A program made the position numbers and the translations under genes. From assembly GCA_025331435.1 (NCBI GenBank), contig JAIWNI010000181.1, positions 1 to 30,623 on the forward strand: 30,623 bases of DNA, in the 5' to 3' direction. The first letter of the stretch is position 1. Each line of letters opens with the position of its first letter. The stretch comes from Choanephora cucurbitarum. Taxonomy: Eukaryota > Mucoromycota > Mucoromycetes > Mucorales > Choanephoraceae. Shown here one piece after another: positions 22,394 through 30,623 of this stretch. Below the pieces are notes generated by a model. That model was not told the origin of the DNA and did no database searches. It saw only the letters and a list, made by a program, of their open reading frames with translations.

Positions 22394-25234
22394 TTAGTGA
22401 TAATTTTTATTTAAATAAGCTTTTATGTTTCGCTTCTTTGATTTTGTAATTGTAGTACAACACAAAGTACTATCTTCTTCTGCTTCGTCAGTCAGCCATT
22501 TAGCCCATTTACTGATAAATCCATTATTTTGAGATGAATTGGCTCCTTGTCCTTTCAGAGTCTTCATATTACCAACTACAATTAGCTGTCTCTTTGCTCT
22601 TGTGATTGCAACTAATGAAGCTATGTTAGGACTGTTCATTCATTACTGCTTCCAGTGCATGCATCGTACCATTCAAGCGTCTCTTTTCACTAAGAAATCC
22701 TACTTGACCATGGTCATTAGATCTGACCATTGACAAAACAATCACTTCTTTTTCTCTGCCCTGGAAACCATCCACAGATCCGATTTCAATTTCTTCAAGT
22801 TGATCTCCCATTCTATCTTGTAGGTAACGAACTTGTGCAGAGTAAGGTGTGATTATGCCGATCTCCTTTTTCTTGATACCATATTTTAAGAGCTTATGAA
22901 CAACATCAACAATAATGGATACTTCTTTCAGATTGTAATGACTACCATCGTCAAATTGTTTGTTTTTTTGTTCTTTGGCATTGGCAAACGAGGATGTGTC
23001 ATACAAGGCTATAGTTGTAGTTGTGTCATCATTTTTTACAACATGCCTAAGTTCATGCAACCGATGATTTTCAACTGAAGGATGAGCAACAAGCTTGTTG
23101 TTGTAAAGATGAGCTGAGCTAAAATGCATAATATCGGTATTCATTCGATATTGAATTTCAAGCATGCGCTTGATTCTGTCTCCATAAGTGTCTAGCATTC
23201 TGTCAAAAAGGGAATAGGACAGAGTGTTGCGAACTGACATCCCTTTTTCCTTTACTGCATTGTCCATGGTGGATAGAACAGTTGGAGCTAGTTGTAAATG
23301 ATCGCCGGCCTGGAAAGAAAGAACCGTTTCTGTTCGTAAGTGTCATGATGCAAACAAAAAGAAGTAAACAATGAAACTTACCAGAATAGCTTTTTTTCCT
23401 TTCAGAAGAGCCACCCAACAATCAGGTTCAGTTGCTTGACTTGCTTCATCAACGATAATGACATCGAACTCAATCAGATTTAAATCTTTGCACCCAGCAC
23501 TAAACCAAAATAGATAAAAAAAAGTGGAGAGAGATGAATTAGGTACAAGGTTAGCACTGTTCCTGTTGATCTAGTCAAGAAGTTACCCAGACAATGTTGA
23601 AAAAATCACATCAGCGTTCAAAATCAAGTCTGCAGCCATTGCCCTCCTATTAGAATCTCTAGGGGCCAGTTTATCTAAGCAGTAAGGAATGAATTCTTGA
23701 GAAACTCTAGCAAGGTTTCCCACCCGGATAATATTTATGTAATTGTGTTTTGCAATACGCTCCATTAGATTATCTATGAGGTAGCAAATTAATCATAGTA
23801 GTCAATGCAATTGCTATTGCTATTAGAGTAAAAAAAGAGACTAACCAACAGCTACGTTGGACGGACCAGTCACTAGGATTCTTTTCCTTTGCTTATGTAA
23901 TTGTCGAATGACTTCTACCAGAGTTTGTGTTTTACCTGTCTAAAATAAGATGATAGATTTAAGTATTATACGTCTCCCATTTGACCTATAAGCACGTACC
24001 CCTACAAGCAAGCGATGTTAGCCTTGCTTCAAGCAGAACACTTTTAAACATCGTTATTTTCAGTCGATTACCTGGTGGTCCATGAATCAAGGCTATTTCT
24101 GGGGAAGCTAGAGCAAATGAGGCTGCCTCTTCTTGGTACTTGTTTAGTTTCCCATCAAACAGAATCAGTTTATCTCTCTGTCTGGATGGTAAGATAGGAT
24201 TTTCTTTTTCGAGCAAAACGGATGCAAGGCTGTTATAACTTGACAATTTGTCTTTCATTTTTAAGTTGTATAAAGCAGTTAACATTCTAAAAAGAAACTA
24301 GATAAGTGAATCAATTGAAATGTCTTTTGATATCAAATTGACCTTTGATATGGAACAATGCATGGCAATCGTACACTTGAGTTTCGATCAGAATAGATTC
24401 AACAACAAACTAATGATATAGAACAACTTACATCTGACATGCTCCCATCAAGCTACTTGGAAGGGAGCCAGAGTCGTTGTAAAGGATAAGATGAATGCTA
24501 AACTTCTTGACTTGAGCTACTGTTGCTTGAATTTCTCCTCCTATCCTGTTAGAATGAGGGCTATATCTACTCAGAGATACAATGTTTCCTTTTGTAATCT
24601 TATGAGGCGGAATAGCAACTTCTCTCCCAGTTATAGTTCTTTCGAGCCCCAAGACTATTTTACTAAGCAAGAAAGACAATACATGAGTCAATGTAACAAT
24701 TTGTTTATCCTATACAAGGAACAAACTCACTGTAGTCCTGCTACACTTGGCTGACTTTCTAAACAGGAAAAGCTTGTAAGTATATCTGCATTACTTCTTA
24801 TTTTTTGACACTACCTTTTATTTTGAGATTACAGACTGCAATGCCTTTCTTCACTAAAACAGGAAACGGTTCAACAGGTGGCTTCTCTTGCTCACTCTCT
24901 TTAAGAGTCAGGTCAATTAAATGCTGAATATAATCTTGCGATCTCTGAGTATCTTTAATAGTGTCTTTAGACGGTTGGACACCAAATCTTTCAACACTTG
25001 ATGCATCTTTTGATAAAAGCAGATATTTAAAGATGTTGATAAGCTTTGATACCATATTGTGTTTTTCAGAAAGAGACAACAAAAATAAAGGACCACAAAT
25101 GGACAGGCTAATTCGAGTATTTATATGCAAAAATAAGAGCTTATTTTATCATTGATATACCATTTGACATGATAAGAAGGCAACTTTAGATACTCATAAA
25201 TTGCTGTCAAAAATATATCAATAGCCCCTGTCAT
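22394..25234 (-). CDS. HCS1: Hcs1/IGHMBP2-type superfamily 1 helicase, 12 exons including micro-exons
   Basis: Exons: 25161-25234, 24815-25107, 24731-24758 (28 nt), 24432-24662, 24343-24375 (33 nt), 24072-24286, 24000-24001 (2 nt), 23846-23939, 23587-23773, 23382-23499, 22670-23309 and 22394-22611. Together they give 710 aa with every phase consistent; introns are GT-AG, 53-87 nt. The helicase motifs are all present: I HGPPGTGKT, Ia GPSNVAVD, II VDEASQ, III AGDHLQLAPT, IV EIQYRM, V VDGFQGREKE, VI RRLNVAITRAKRQL. Order and spacing match the Hcs1/SMUBP-2 group rather than Upf1 or Sen1. Family members are 5'-3' ATP-dependent helicases acting on DNA and RNA, tied to DNA polymerase alpha or translation. 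Motif I requires the 2-nt exon. The start is uncertain: ATG 25055 is the alternative, giving about 650 aa without the hydrophobic N-terminal part. Confidence 0.88.
24000..24001 (-). other. Predicted 2-nt micro-exon (GG) in the helicase P-loop
   Basis: On the minus strand the upstream exon ends ..cca-cca-g at 24072 and the downstream exon starts aca-ggt-aaa-aca at 23939. A single intron would give a stop at once. Splicing in GG, flanked by acceptor cttgcttgtag (intron 24002-24071, 70 nt) and donor gtacgt (intron 23940-23999, 60 nt), restores GPPGTGKT exactly. Confidence 0.6.
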
Positions 25235-26138
25235 TTTTTCTGTTTAATAAGTGTTTGATGCATGAACCAAACCTATTTAAGCCAGTTTTTGTTTTTTCTA
25301 CATTCATTTATTCATAAAGTCAAACACCAACAGAACACGATAGCAGAGACAATAGGCCATTCTCATAATTGCGGCGCTGAAAACAATGGAAAAAACTCAA
25401 ACATAATCAAATACACTCAATTCTCAATCATCCTGATCGTTAAGCAATGGGTATATCTAACATTTCTTAAATCATTTCCTTGTCATATTTCATATGCTTT
25501 TTGTAAAGCTTTGGCTACCAAACAATGCAAATGATCAATGAGTCTACCTAAACGCTGTTTCCAATACTCTTTAGTTTGTGTGCAACAGTGGTCAAGTAAT
25601 CGGCTACTGGCTTAGAACAAGTAAGCAAGAGCATGACAACTGAAGAAATAGATCAAATGTGTCAGTTTGAATAATTTGATTTATATGACAAATATCTATG
25701 AATATGTGTACTGTCTGTCACAAGAACAACGCATGTATTTCGTTTCGTAACTACATCAGAAGCCATATTGTTGACAACTTTTTTGTTGCTGAGTATACTT
25801 ATTAGCAACATAACTTTTGTGTTAAGTAAGAAAAAAAGGTGATCGACAAAGAGGTACACTAGTTTAAATATGGTGAATAACTCCTAACCTTAAGAAAAAA
25901 AAGACGATCTCTTCCGTTTTTTCTACGATTACTAATTGATAGATAGCTATATTCAAAATACATCGAAAGCTACTAAAAGAAGAAAGCATACATGAATCTC
26001 AAAATATGCTCTTTAATTACTTGAGATGCATTCACTTAGTCTGTACGAACTTGTATTTCTTTCTAGGGTGAAGGTTATCTGTATTGAGTAAGAAACTTCG
26101 GCATGATGGGTAAGAACCTTAAAAGTACTTGTTGAGTT
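25235..26138 (-). other. Decayed region with orphan coding-like segments
   Basis: No complete gene. At 25483-25610 (minus) an open segment after an AG acceptor reads DHCCTQTKEYWKQRLGRLID and then HCLVAKALQKAYEI before a stop, with no GT donor. At 25662-25859 (minus) another open frame contains ASDVVTKRNTCVVLVTD. Neither matches a family I know. The first has a helical-repeat character like the extra N-terminal exon of the helicase gene, so both may derive from one broken gene. The rest is AT-rich without signal. Confidence 0.3.
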
Positions 26139-26765
26139 TTATCTATCTGCCCCTGATTGAATTGAATATTTTGAATGCCTAACTTTCCGAATTTTTGGCT
26201 GGCACAAAAAATAAAACAATGAAATCAAAAGTATTACAGCATATAGAATACTGACAGGATAAACGAGCTGCGGATCGTAATACATACAATAAGCAGAATC
26301 AGCATCCCGAAAATCAATAGAGGATACTCGCATGTACATTAACAGTCTGATAATGAAAACACTTGAGGATATACATCTGAAAGAGTTTGTAGATTGATCT
26401 TTCAGTGAAGGCATGTTCTTATACCTTACCCTAAAAGACACACACATGCGCTATTAGTGCTAGCTTTGTTTCATTTCAAAAAAAAAAGATACAACAAAAA
26501 GAACAAACAATCTAACTACAGAGAAGAATTGAATCTATCTGTTTAAATGCACCAGAAATACCAATGGTCAAGACAGATAGAGAGCCTCTTGGTTTATAGG
26601 ATTGTTTAGCCAAATTGAGAATACATGTTGTGTTGCTACATACGGAGATAGTATTGATTGTCTTGAGACTTTCTTTTCCATCTTTCTCAACAATTTTCAG
26701 TAAATCACTACATCTTTCGAAGGCAGAAAACACAGACTTGAGACGCTTTATTTTTGTTGCTTGTA

Positions 26766-26801
26766 CAGTCAACCAAAGAAAGTTTTGTGTGATTTCATAT
26801 T
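26766..26801. repeat. Terminal inverted repeat of the MITE (left on plus strand)
   Basis: It begins CAGTCAACCAAAGAAAGTTT and continues TGTGTGATTTCATATTT, pairing with the reverse complement of 26966-27001 with about two to three mismatches. Confidence 0.85.
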
Positions 26802-26965
26802 TAGACATGGTCTTCTCAACGATCGTAACTATGTTAACAATCTTACTTCTTGTTTCAGGAGTTAAGCGAGACATTTTAAACGTTCTTTTTATTGCAATTT
26901 GTTAGAAATAAAAAGAGTTTGTATAGCAATGTTCAAAGGATGAACCTTCATCAAAAGTATTTCGA

Positions 26966-27001
26966 AATTTGAAATCCCACAAAACTTTCTTTGGTTGACT
27001 G
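26966..27001. repeat. Terminal inverted repeat of the MITE (right on plus strand)
   Basis: It ends ..aaaactttctttggttgactg, the inverted partner of 26766-26801, and is followed by the target TA. Confidence 0.85.
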
Positions 27002-27648
27002 TACACACAGATATACAAAGGTTATGCTTCTTCGCTTTCCATGAACCATCTGGACGGACGTGTCATCAAATGGACGAGCCAAAACCGTAGCCTCTGTCAC
27101 CCACAAACACGATATGTAGTACTTGTTGTCTTTACTGACCATAACTCCTCTCAGTTGAGCATGTTCAATTTTGAGCTTTCCTTTGTCTCTTCGCACATCG
27201 TCCTTTACTTTTATCGTGAGTAGAGCTGCACTGAAAGTTTGCAAATGTATACTTGAAGACGTGTTATACACAACTGTAGCATCTTCAGGAGTTGTAGCTG
27301 CTTTCAGAGATTGTTGAGAGAGAACTGCCTCCACTGTTTGTACTTCTTAACCTTCTGAGACAGCTCTTGCACGTTGCAGGCTATGTTGATAAGCCTAGCC
27401 AACACTCGGAAGATGCAAATTCGTAGGATTGATTTTGAATACCTTGGGACTACTTAGTAATTCTTTGTCAATGATAGATAAGTCAGAAGCTGTTGCTATG
27501 AGATTTTGTATCATTAATCCGAGAAACAAAAAAGAGCGCAGATAAAATATCGGTCAAGATATCACACTGTTGAATTGCAAGGTTCCTCTCTCTTTTTTTG
27601 TACAAAATGACAGTAACAAAAGGATTAAAATACTTTGTAGTAGAGTAC

Positions 27649-27730
27649 ACTAGTCGCTTTATTCAATAGTGTTTATGTTCTTGAGAAATACACTCTTATA
27701 TTGAGCACGCGCTTAAATCAAGCGACTAGT
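27649..27730. repeat. 82-bp element with 15-bp inverted ends
   Basis: The left end ACTAGTCGCTTTATT and the right end AATCAAGCGACTAGT are inverted copies with one mismatch, separated by 52 bp. The inside contains a second, weaker inverted pair (agtgtttat / aaatacact). It could be a very small mobile-element relic or a hairpin; no clear target duplication is visible. Confidence 0.6.
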
Positions 27731-28207
27731 TAGGGTAGATCAATGTGGCACTTAGATCGCTCGTTTTGAAATTTATTTTAACTAGCCACATATCCTATAT
27801 TGGTCGGTGGCAAAATAATCAAGAGAGATGAACTTTGTCTGAATTATGCTATTGTAGTACTCTGAAACCAAAACTAAACAGTTGATCTCCCAAGACGGAG
27901 GCCATATGCCATGGTCCATATTTCTATTCACTAAATGAATTTCGCTTTGATGTCTTTTGAGAAGGAACATTACCAGAGATAATTTTATTTGTTTTCATGT
28001 TCGAATCGAAAAAGACATGGGTAATGGTTTTTTGCCTCACGACGGTGGGGAAGCATGAGGGGACATGAATTGAAAGTACTACACAACGATAGCATAGTTG
28101 CATGGTAATTACATTAAAGAGTTACACATGATTAGTATTGAAATTTGTTCAAAGACTAGAGTTTGTTGAAAATCTCATATAAACTCATATGTTTATTCGG
28201 TATAGAC

Positions 28208-28225
28208 GAGGAGGAGGAGGGGGGG
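28208..28225 (+). repeat. G-rich run (GAG)n followed by G7
   Basis: gaggaggaggaggggggg, an isolated purine tract in AT-rich DNA. It has four or more GG steps and could form a two-tier G-quadruplex, but no gene context gives it a role. Confidence 0.5.
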
Positions 28226-29029
28226 CTTAATATGTTTGTGTTTGCCAGGTACAAGATTGTAAAGTTGATCAGAAATATCCAATATAATTGATAAATGACC
28301 TAATATTGCTAAAGTGCAACACAATAATTATTGGTTGCCTTAATGCCAACCCAAAGAAAAGAAGAAAATGCTATTAGATAAAAAAAAAAAGAACGTTTGC
28401 GGGCATGTTATGATTGCTCTTAAATTTTAAAAGTCTCTTAAGAATAGCACTGGTTCATTTTGCTAGCCCATTGAAATTAAAGCTTTCATTTAACTTGCGA
28501 AATTGGCTTACTCTCTGTTCCTTATGACCAAGATATCTATTTTCTCCTGAATAGACAAATAAAGAAAGAGACTACTGTCTGAGTCGCAATCAAAGTTTAT
28601 TCATAGTGCTCAAACTCCCTTCCAGGCTATATTAAATCTTACTCAATTGAAATCCATTCCTGCTCTATCGATTGCAATAAATTGATTTTGTCGAAAGCAA
28701 GTAGAGTTGCCAAAATAGAGAATTTGTTAAAGTTGATTTTCGGTAGGGTTTTTCCTTTTAGACACAAAATGCATTTAGATCAACAAATAAACAAATAAAA
28801 ACCGCTGAATAAAAGGGGAAAGGGGCAGGAGTCAAAAGGAGATAAAGTGAAAAAAAGGAAAACAAGTGAAGAAAAAAAATATCGAAAATAAGGGCAGTAG
28901 AGTAGCATACCTTTTTATACACATTTTACACGCTGATATTATTGTTGTTGGTGTAACTCTGAATACAAAAATGCATGCTTAGAAACTCTATATCACATAT
29001 TCTGCACATAGGCGCCCTTTTATTTTTCC

Positions 29030-29103
29030 TTTCTTGTCCTCTCTTTTCTTTCTTTCTTTTTTTTCAATTTTTTTTTCTTTACTCTTTCTTCACTTCTTCT
29101 ACT
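29030..29103 (+). promoter_or_regulatory. Pyrimidine-rich leader of the Zds-type gene
   Basis: A nearly pure C/T tract of about 70 bases (cctttcttgtcctctctttt and onward) ends two bases before ATG 29104. This supports 29104 rather than the in-frame upstream ATG region as the start. Confidence 0.5.
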
Positions 29104-30623
29104 ATGTCTACAATCTATGTTTATCCTCTTCCTAGTAGAACAAAGCCAGAACCGAGTATATTAAAGTCGTTAGATTCTACCGAGCTTTCTCGAATACTGG
29201 ACATTCCACTTGGATTATTAGAGACAACAAATAATGATGATTTCTTTAAAAATCAATTCTGGTAAATACACAAAAGAAGGGCTTTAGAGAGAAAGAGTTC
29301 TTTTTTTAAGAGAGTGACTATTTGTACCTGGTAAATAAAGTCTATATATTAATATAATTTACTAAGGCTTCCTCCGCCGTCAACTGCGACAAATACAGCA
29401 ATAATTTCCGCTGATCAGATACAAGATACAGAGTTTGACATAAACACTGCACAAGACTATGTCAACCGAAAGCGATCGATGGTCAAAAGGAGAAAATCAG
29501 TACTATCAGCCTCATTCACAGCCAGCGAGGAGGATATCATGAGGCATAAAGAGGAGCGCAAAGTAGAAGAGGAGGCAGTACTGGAGGAGGAAGACGAGGA
29601 AGAGGAAGATGAAGAGGAAATGGCAATTTATCATGACAAGGAGCAAACCAACCATTTTTACTCTCAAGAGAATCTGACCTTCAACCGTAAATAGATAGCT
29701 TTGACAAGTGTAACCATTGCCTTTTTTCTAATCTCTCCCATGTAGTGCAAGACGACAACAATAACAACAGCGTCTATTATACAAACTATGATGAAAATGA
29801 GGATGACAGCAGTAACCAAATGACCGATCTTTCTGCCAAAAACAATGACCACGACGCAACTTTCTATCTTAAAAATGCAGTACCTGATACCAAAAATACA
29901 CTATATCCAAGCGAAGAAACATATCACATACCATCCATTCTGGACACTCCAAAACAGGAAAAGCCAATTGCTAACCTGCAAGATTCAGCCATTGATCTAT
30001 CTATAGGAAGTTATCCAACAACAAAGGATCAGGCGGATGTTGTTGTTGAATTGCCTCCTTTAGATGTTCCTGCAAAAAAGACAAAAAAGAAAGTGTCATC
30101 ATGGTCACCCCGACGTATCTTTTCCTCTTCTTCCAATACACCCTCTACCAAGAAACTCAACAAAAAGCAGTCATCATCATCCCTCAACAGCATAGAGTCA
30201 GTAGAATCAAATGAGTCAAAAGAGCGATTTCATTTCTCATCCCTATTCTCCAGAAAATCAGGCACCAAGAAAAGTAAACAGTCATCTGCACCAGAAAAGC
30301 AGCCTCAATCACAACCAAAACAACTGTCGTCACCCAACACAAATCTCTTTAATCATACACGGTTGCCCATCAATACCGAAAGAGCCATCTATCGCCTTTC
30401 TCATATTAAGTTAACAAACCCTAGACTGCCACTTCGAGATCAAGTAGTTATCTCAAACCACATGTATTGGTATCTATCGATCATCTCAGCCAACAATGAG
30501 TCTTCTACAAATGTGCATCAGATGATTGCCATGACCAAGAGACATCATCGCATGCAATACCAACAAAAGAAGGGCAAAAAGCACAATCCTAGACGTCCCC
30601 CTAATGAACAAAAAACCCCACAA
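29104..30623 (+). CDS. ZDS1: Zds-C domain protein (Zds1/Zds2-like), 3' end outside window
   Basis: Exons 29104-29261, 29367-29686 and 29746-30623 (open at the window edge) give at least 452 residues; both introns are GT-AG (105 and 59 nt) and in phase. The N-terminus MSTIYVYPLPSRTKPEPS lacks a signal peptide. Residues ~60-130 are basic then strongly acidic (a Glu run around residue 125). A long Ser/Lys-rich disordered stretch follows, with WSPRRIFSSSS and FHFSSLFSRKSG. The Zds C-terminal domain lies at ~363-410, with RLPINTERAIYRLSHIKLTN and MYWYLSIIS. In yeast, Zds proteins bind the PP2A regulatory subunit Cdc55 and control mitotic entry, polarity and localisation. The domain is near the end of the known family, so only a short tail is probably missing. 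Confidence 0.9.

Larger units (their letters stand above)
26766..27001 (-). mobile_element. 236-bp Tc1/mariner-type miniature element (MITE)
   Basis: The element has terminal inverted repeats beginning CAGTCAACCAAAGAAAG at both ends; the similarity extends over about 36 bp with few mismatches. It is flanked by TA on both sides (26764-26765 and 27002-27003). Copy A at 6.9 kb keeps the uninterrupted sequence (tgtgtgtacaagcaac) with a single TA, proving the insertion point and the TA duplication. On the minus strand the element still carries the start of a transposase, MSRLTPETRSKIV, like the N-terminal helix-turn-helix of Tc1 transposases, before the internal deletion. It is therefore a non-autonomous deletion derivative that needs a full-length relative elsewhere. 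Confidence 0.9.
26139..27514 (-). pseudogene. Copy B of the unknown repeated gene, stop-containing and transposon-interrupted
   Basis: Read on the minus strand, one frame runs from ATG 27514 with two in-frame stops (TAG at 27395-27397, TAA at 27347-27349), through TPEDATVVYNTSSSIHLQTF and VTEATVLARPFDDTSVQM, to the insertion at 27001. It resumes after the insertion with ATKIKRLKSVFSAF and stops at 26512. A further block (26139-26447) contains NMPSLKDQSTNSFRC and the hydrophobic YPVSILYAVILLISLFYFLC followed by Lys/Arg residues, a likely C-terminal membrane anchor; its connection to the main frame is unresolved. It is related to copy A (6600-7410, opposite strand) and longer than it at both ends. 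With two stops and an insertion it is unlikely to be functional. The family and its role are unknown to me. Confidence 0.75.
27515..29103. other. Spacer without a supported gene
   Basis: AT-rich DNA between copy B and the Zds-type gene. A short minus-strand open frame (27782-27970) has no recognisable domain. It contains an 82-bp inverted-repeat structure (27649-27730), a G-rich run at 28208-28225, and, from about 29030, the pyrimidine-rich leader of the next gene. Confidence 0.45.

Noticed and set aside
24287..24431. A single 145-nt intron in the helicase gene
   Set aside because: A 33-nt exon (24343-24375) inside it splits it into two 56-nt introns and restores the expected family sequence (IVRLPCIVPYQRM), so the single-intron reading was dropped.

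Overview
The window looks like nuclear DNA of a filamentous early-diverging fungus, most likely a Mucorales-type mould. It is AT-rich. Genes are split by many short GT-AG introns (about 50-90 nt, often with a CTAAC- or CTGAC-like branch site). Most start codons sit just behind a long pyrimidine-rich leader on the coding strand. The encoded proteins (two C2H2 zinc-finger factors, an F-BAR/RhoGAP, a Zds-C protein, Sof1, an RBM39-type splicing factor and an Hcs1/IGHMBP2-type helicase) are a normal fungal set. I see no operons, phage, CRISPR array, rRNA or convincing tRNA.

Layout. 1-4.3 kb: no supported gene, only homopolymer- and pyrimidine-rich DNA. 4.4-6.4 kb: minus-strand fragments of an unrecognised protein, probably decayed. 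6.6-7.4 kb: damaged copy A of an unknown repeated gene, plus strand. 8.1-10.9 kb: F-BAR + RhoGAP gene (+). 11.8-14.0 kb: GLI-like zinc-finger regulator (+). 14.3-15.7 kb: SOF1/DCAF13 (+). 15.8-16.6 kb: probable Mediator tail subunit (+), converging on a small mitochondrial protein gene (16.6-17.1 kb, -). 17.8-18.7 kb: two-finger C2H2 protein (-). 19.7-21.8 kb: RBM39/Rsd1-type splicing factor, 11 exons (-). 22.4-25.2 kb: Hcs1-type helicase, 12 exons (-). 25.2-29.0 kb: decayed DNA holding copy B of the repeated gene on the minus strand, with a 236-bp Tc1/mariner-type miniature element inserted in it. 29.1 kb to the end: Zds-C family gene (+), cut by the window edge.

The genes are mostly housekeeping or regulatory and do not form one pathway. 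They cover Rho GTPase and polarity control (RhoGAP, Zds), transcription (two zinc fingers, Mediator), splicing (RBM39), ribosome biogenesis (Sof1), DNA/RNA unwinding (Hcs1) and a mitochondrial membrane protein.

The most striking points are: (1) the helicase Walker A motif reads correctly only if a 2-nucleotide exon is spliced in between two ordinary introns; (2) the conserved gene block is bracketed by inverted copies of a dead gene family about 19 kb apart, one of them carrying a miniature transposon whose residual transposase start reads in frame into the host sequence; (3) two otherwise intact conserved genes (F-BAR/RhoGAP and RBM39) each carry a one-base frameshift, which may be assembly error or real damage. 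All exon boundaries were derived by eye from reading frame, GT-AG sites and protein-family expectation. No transcript data or database search was available.
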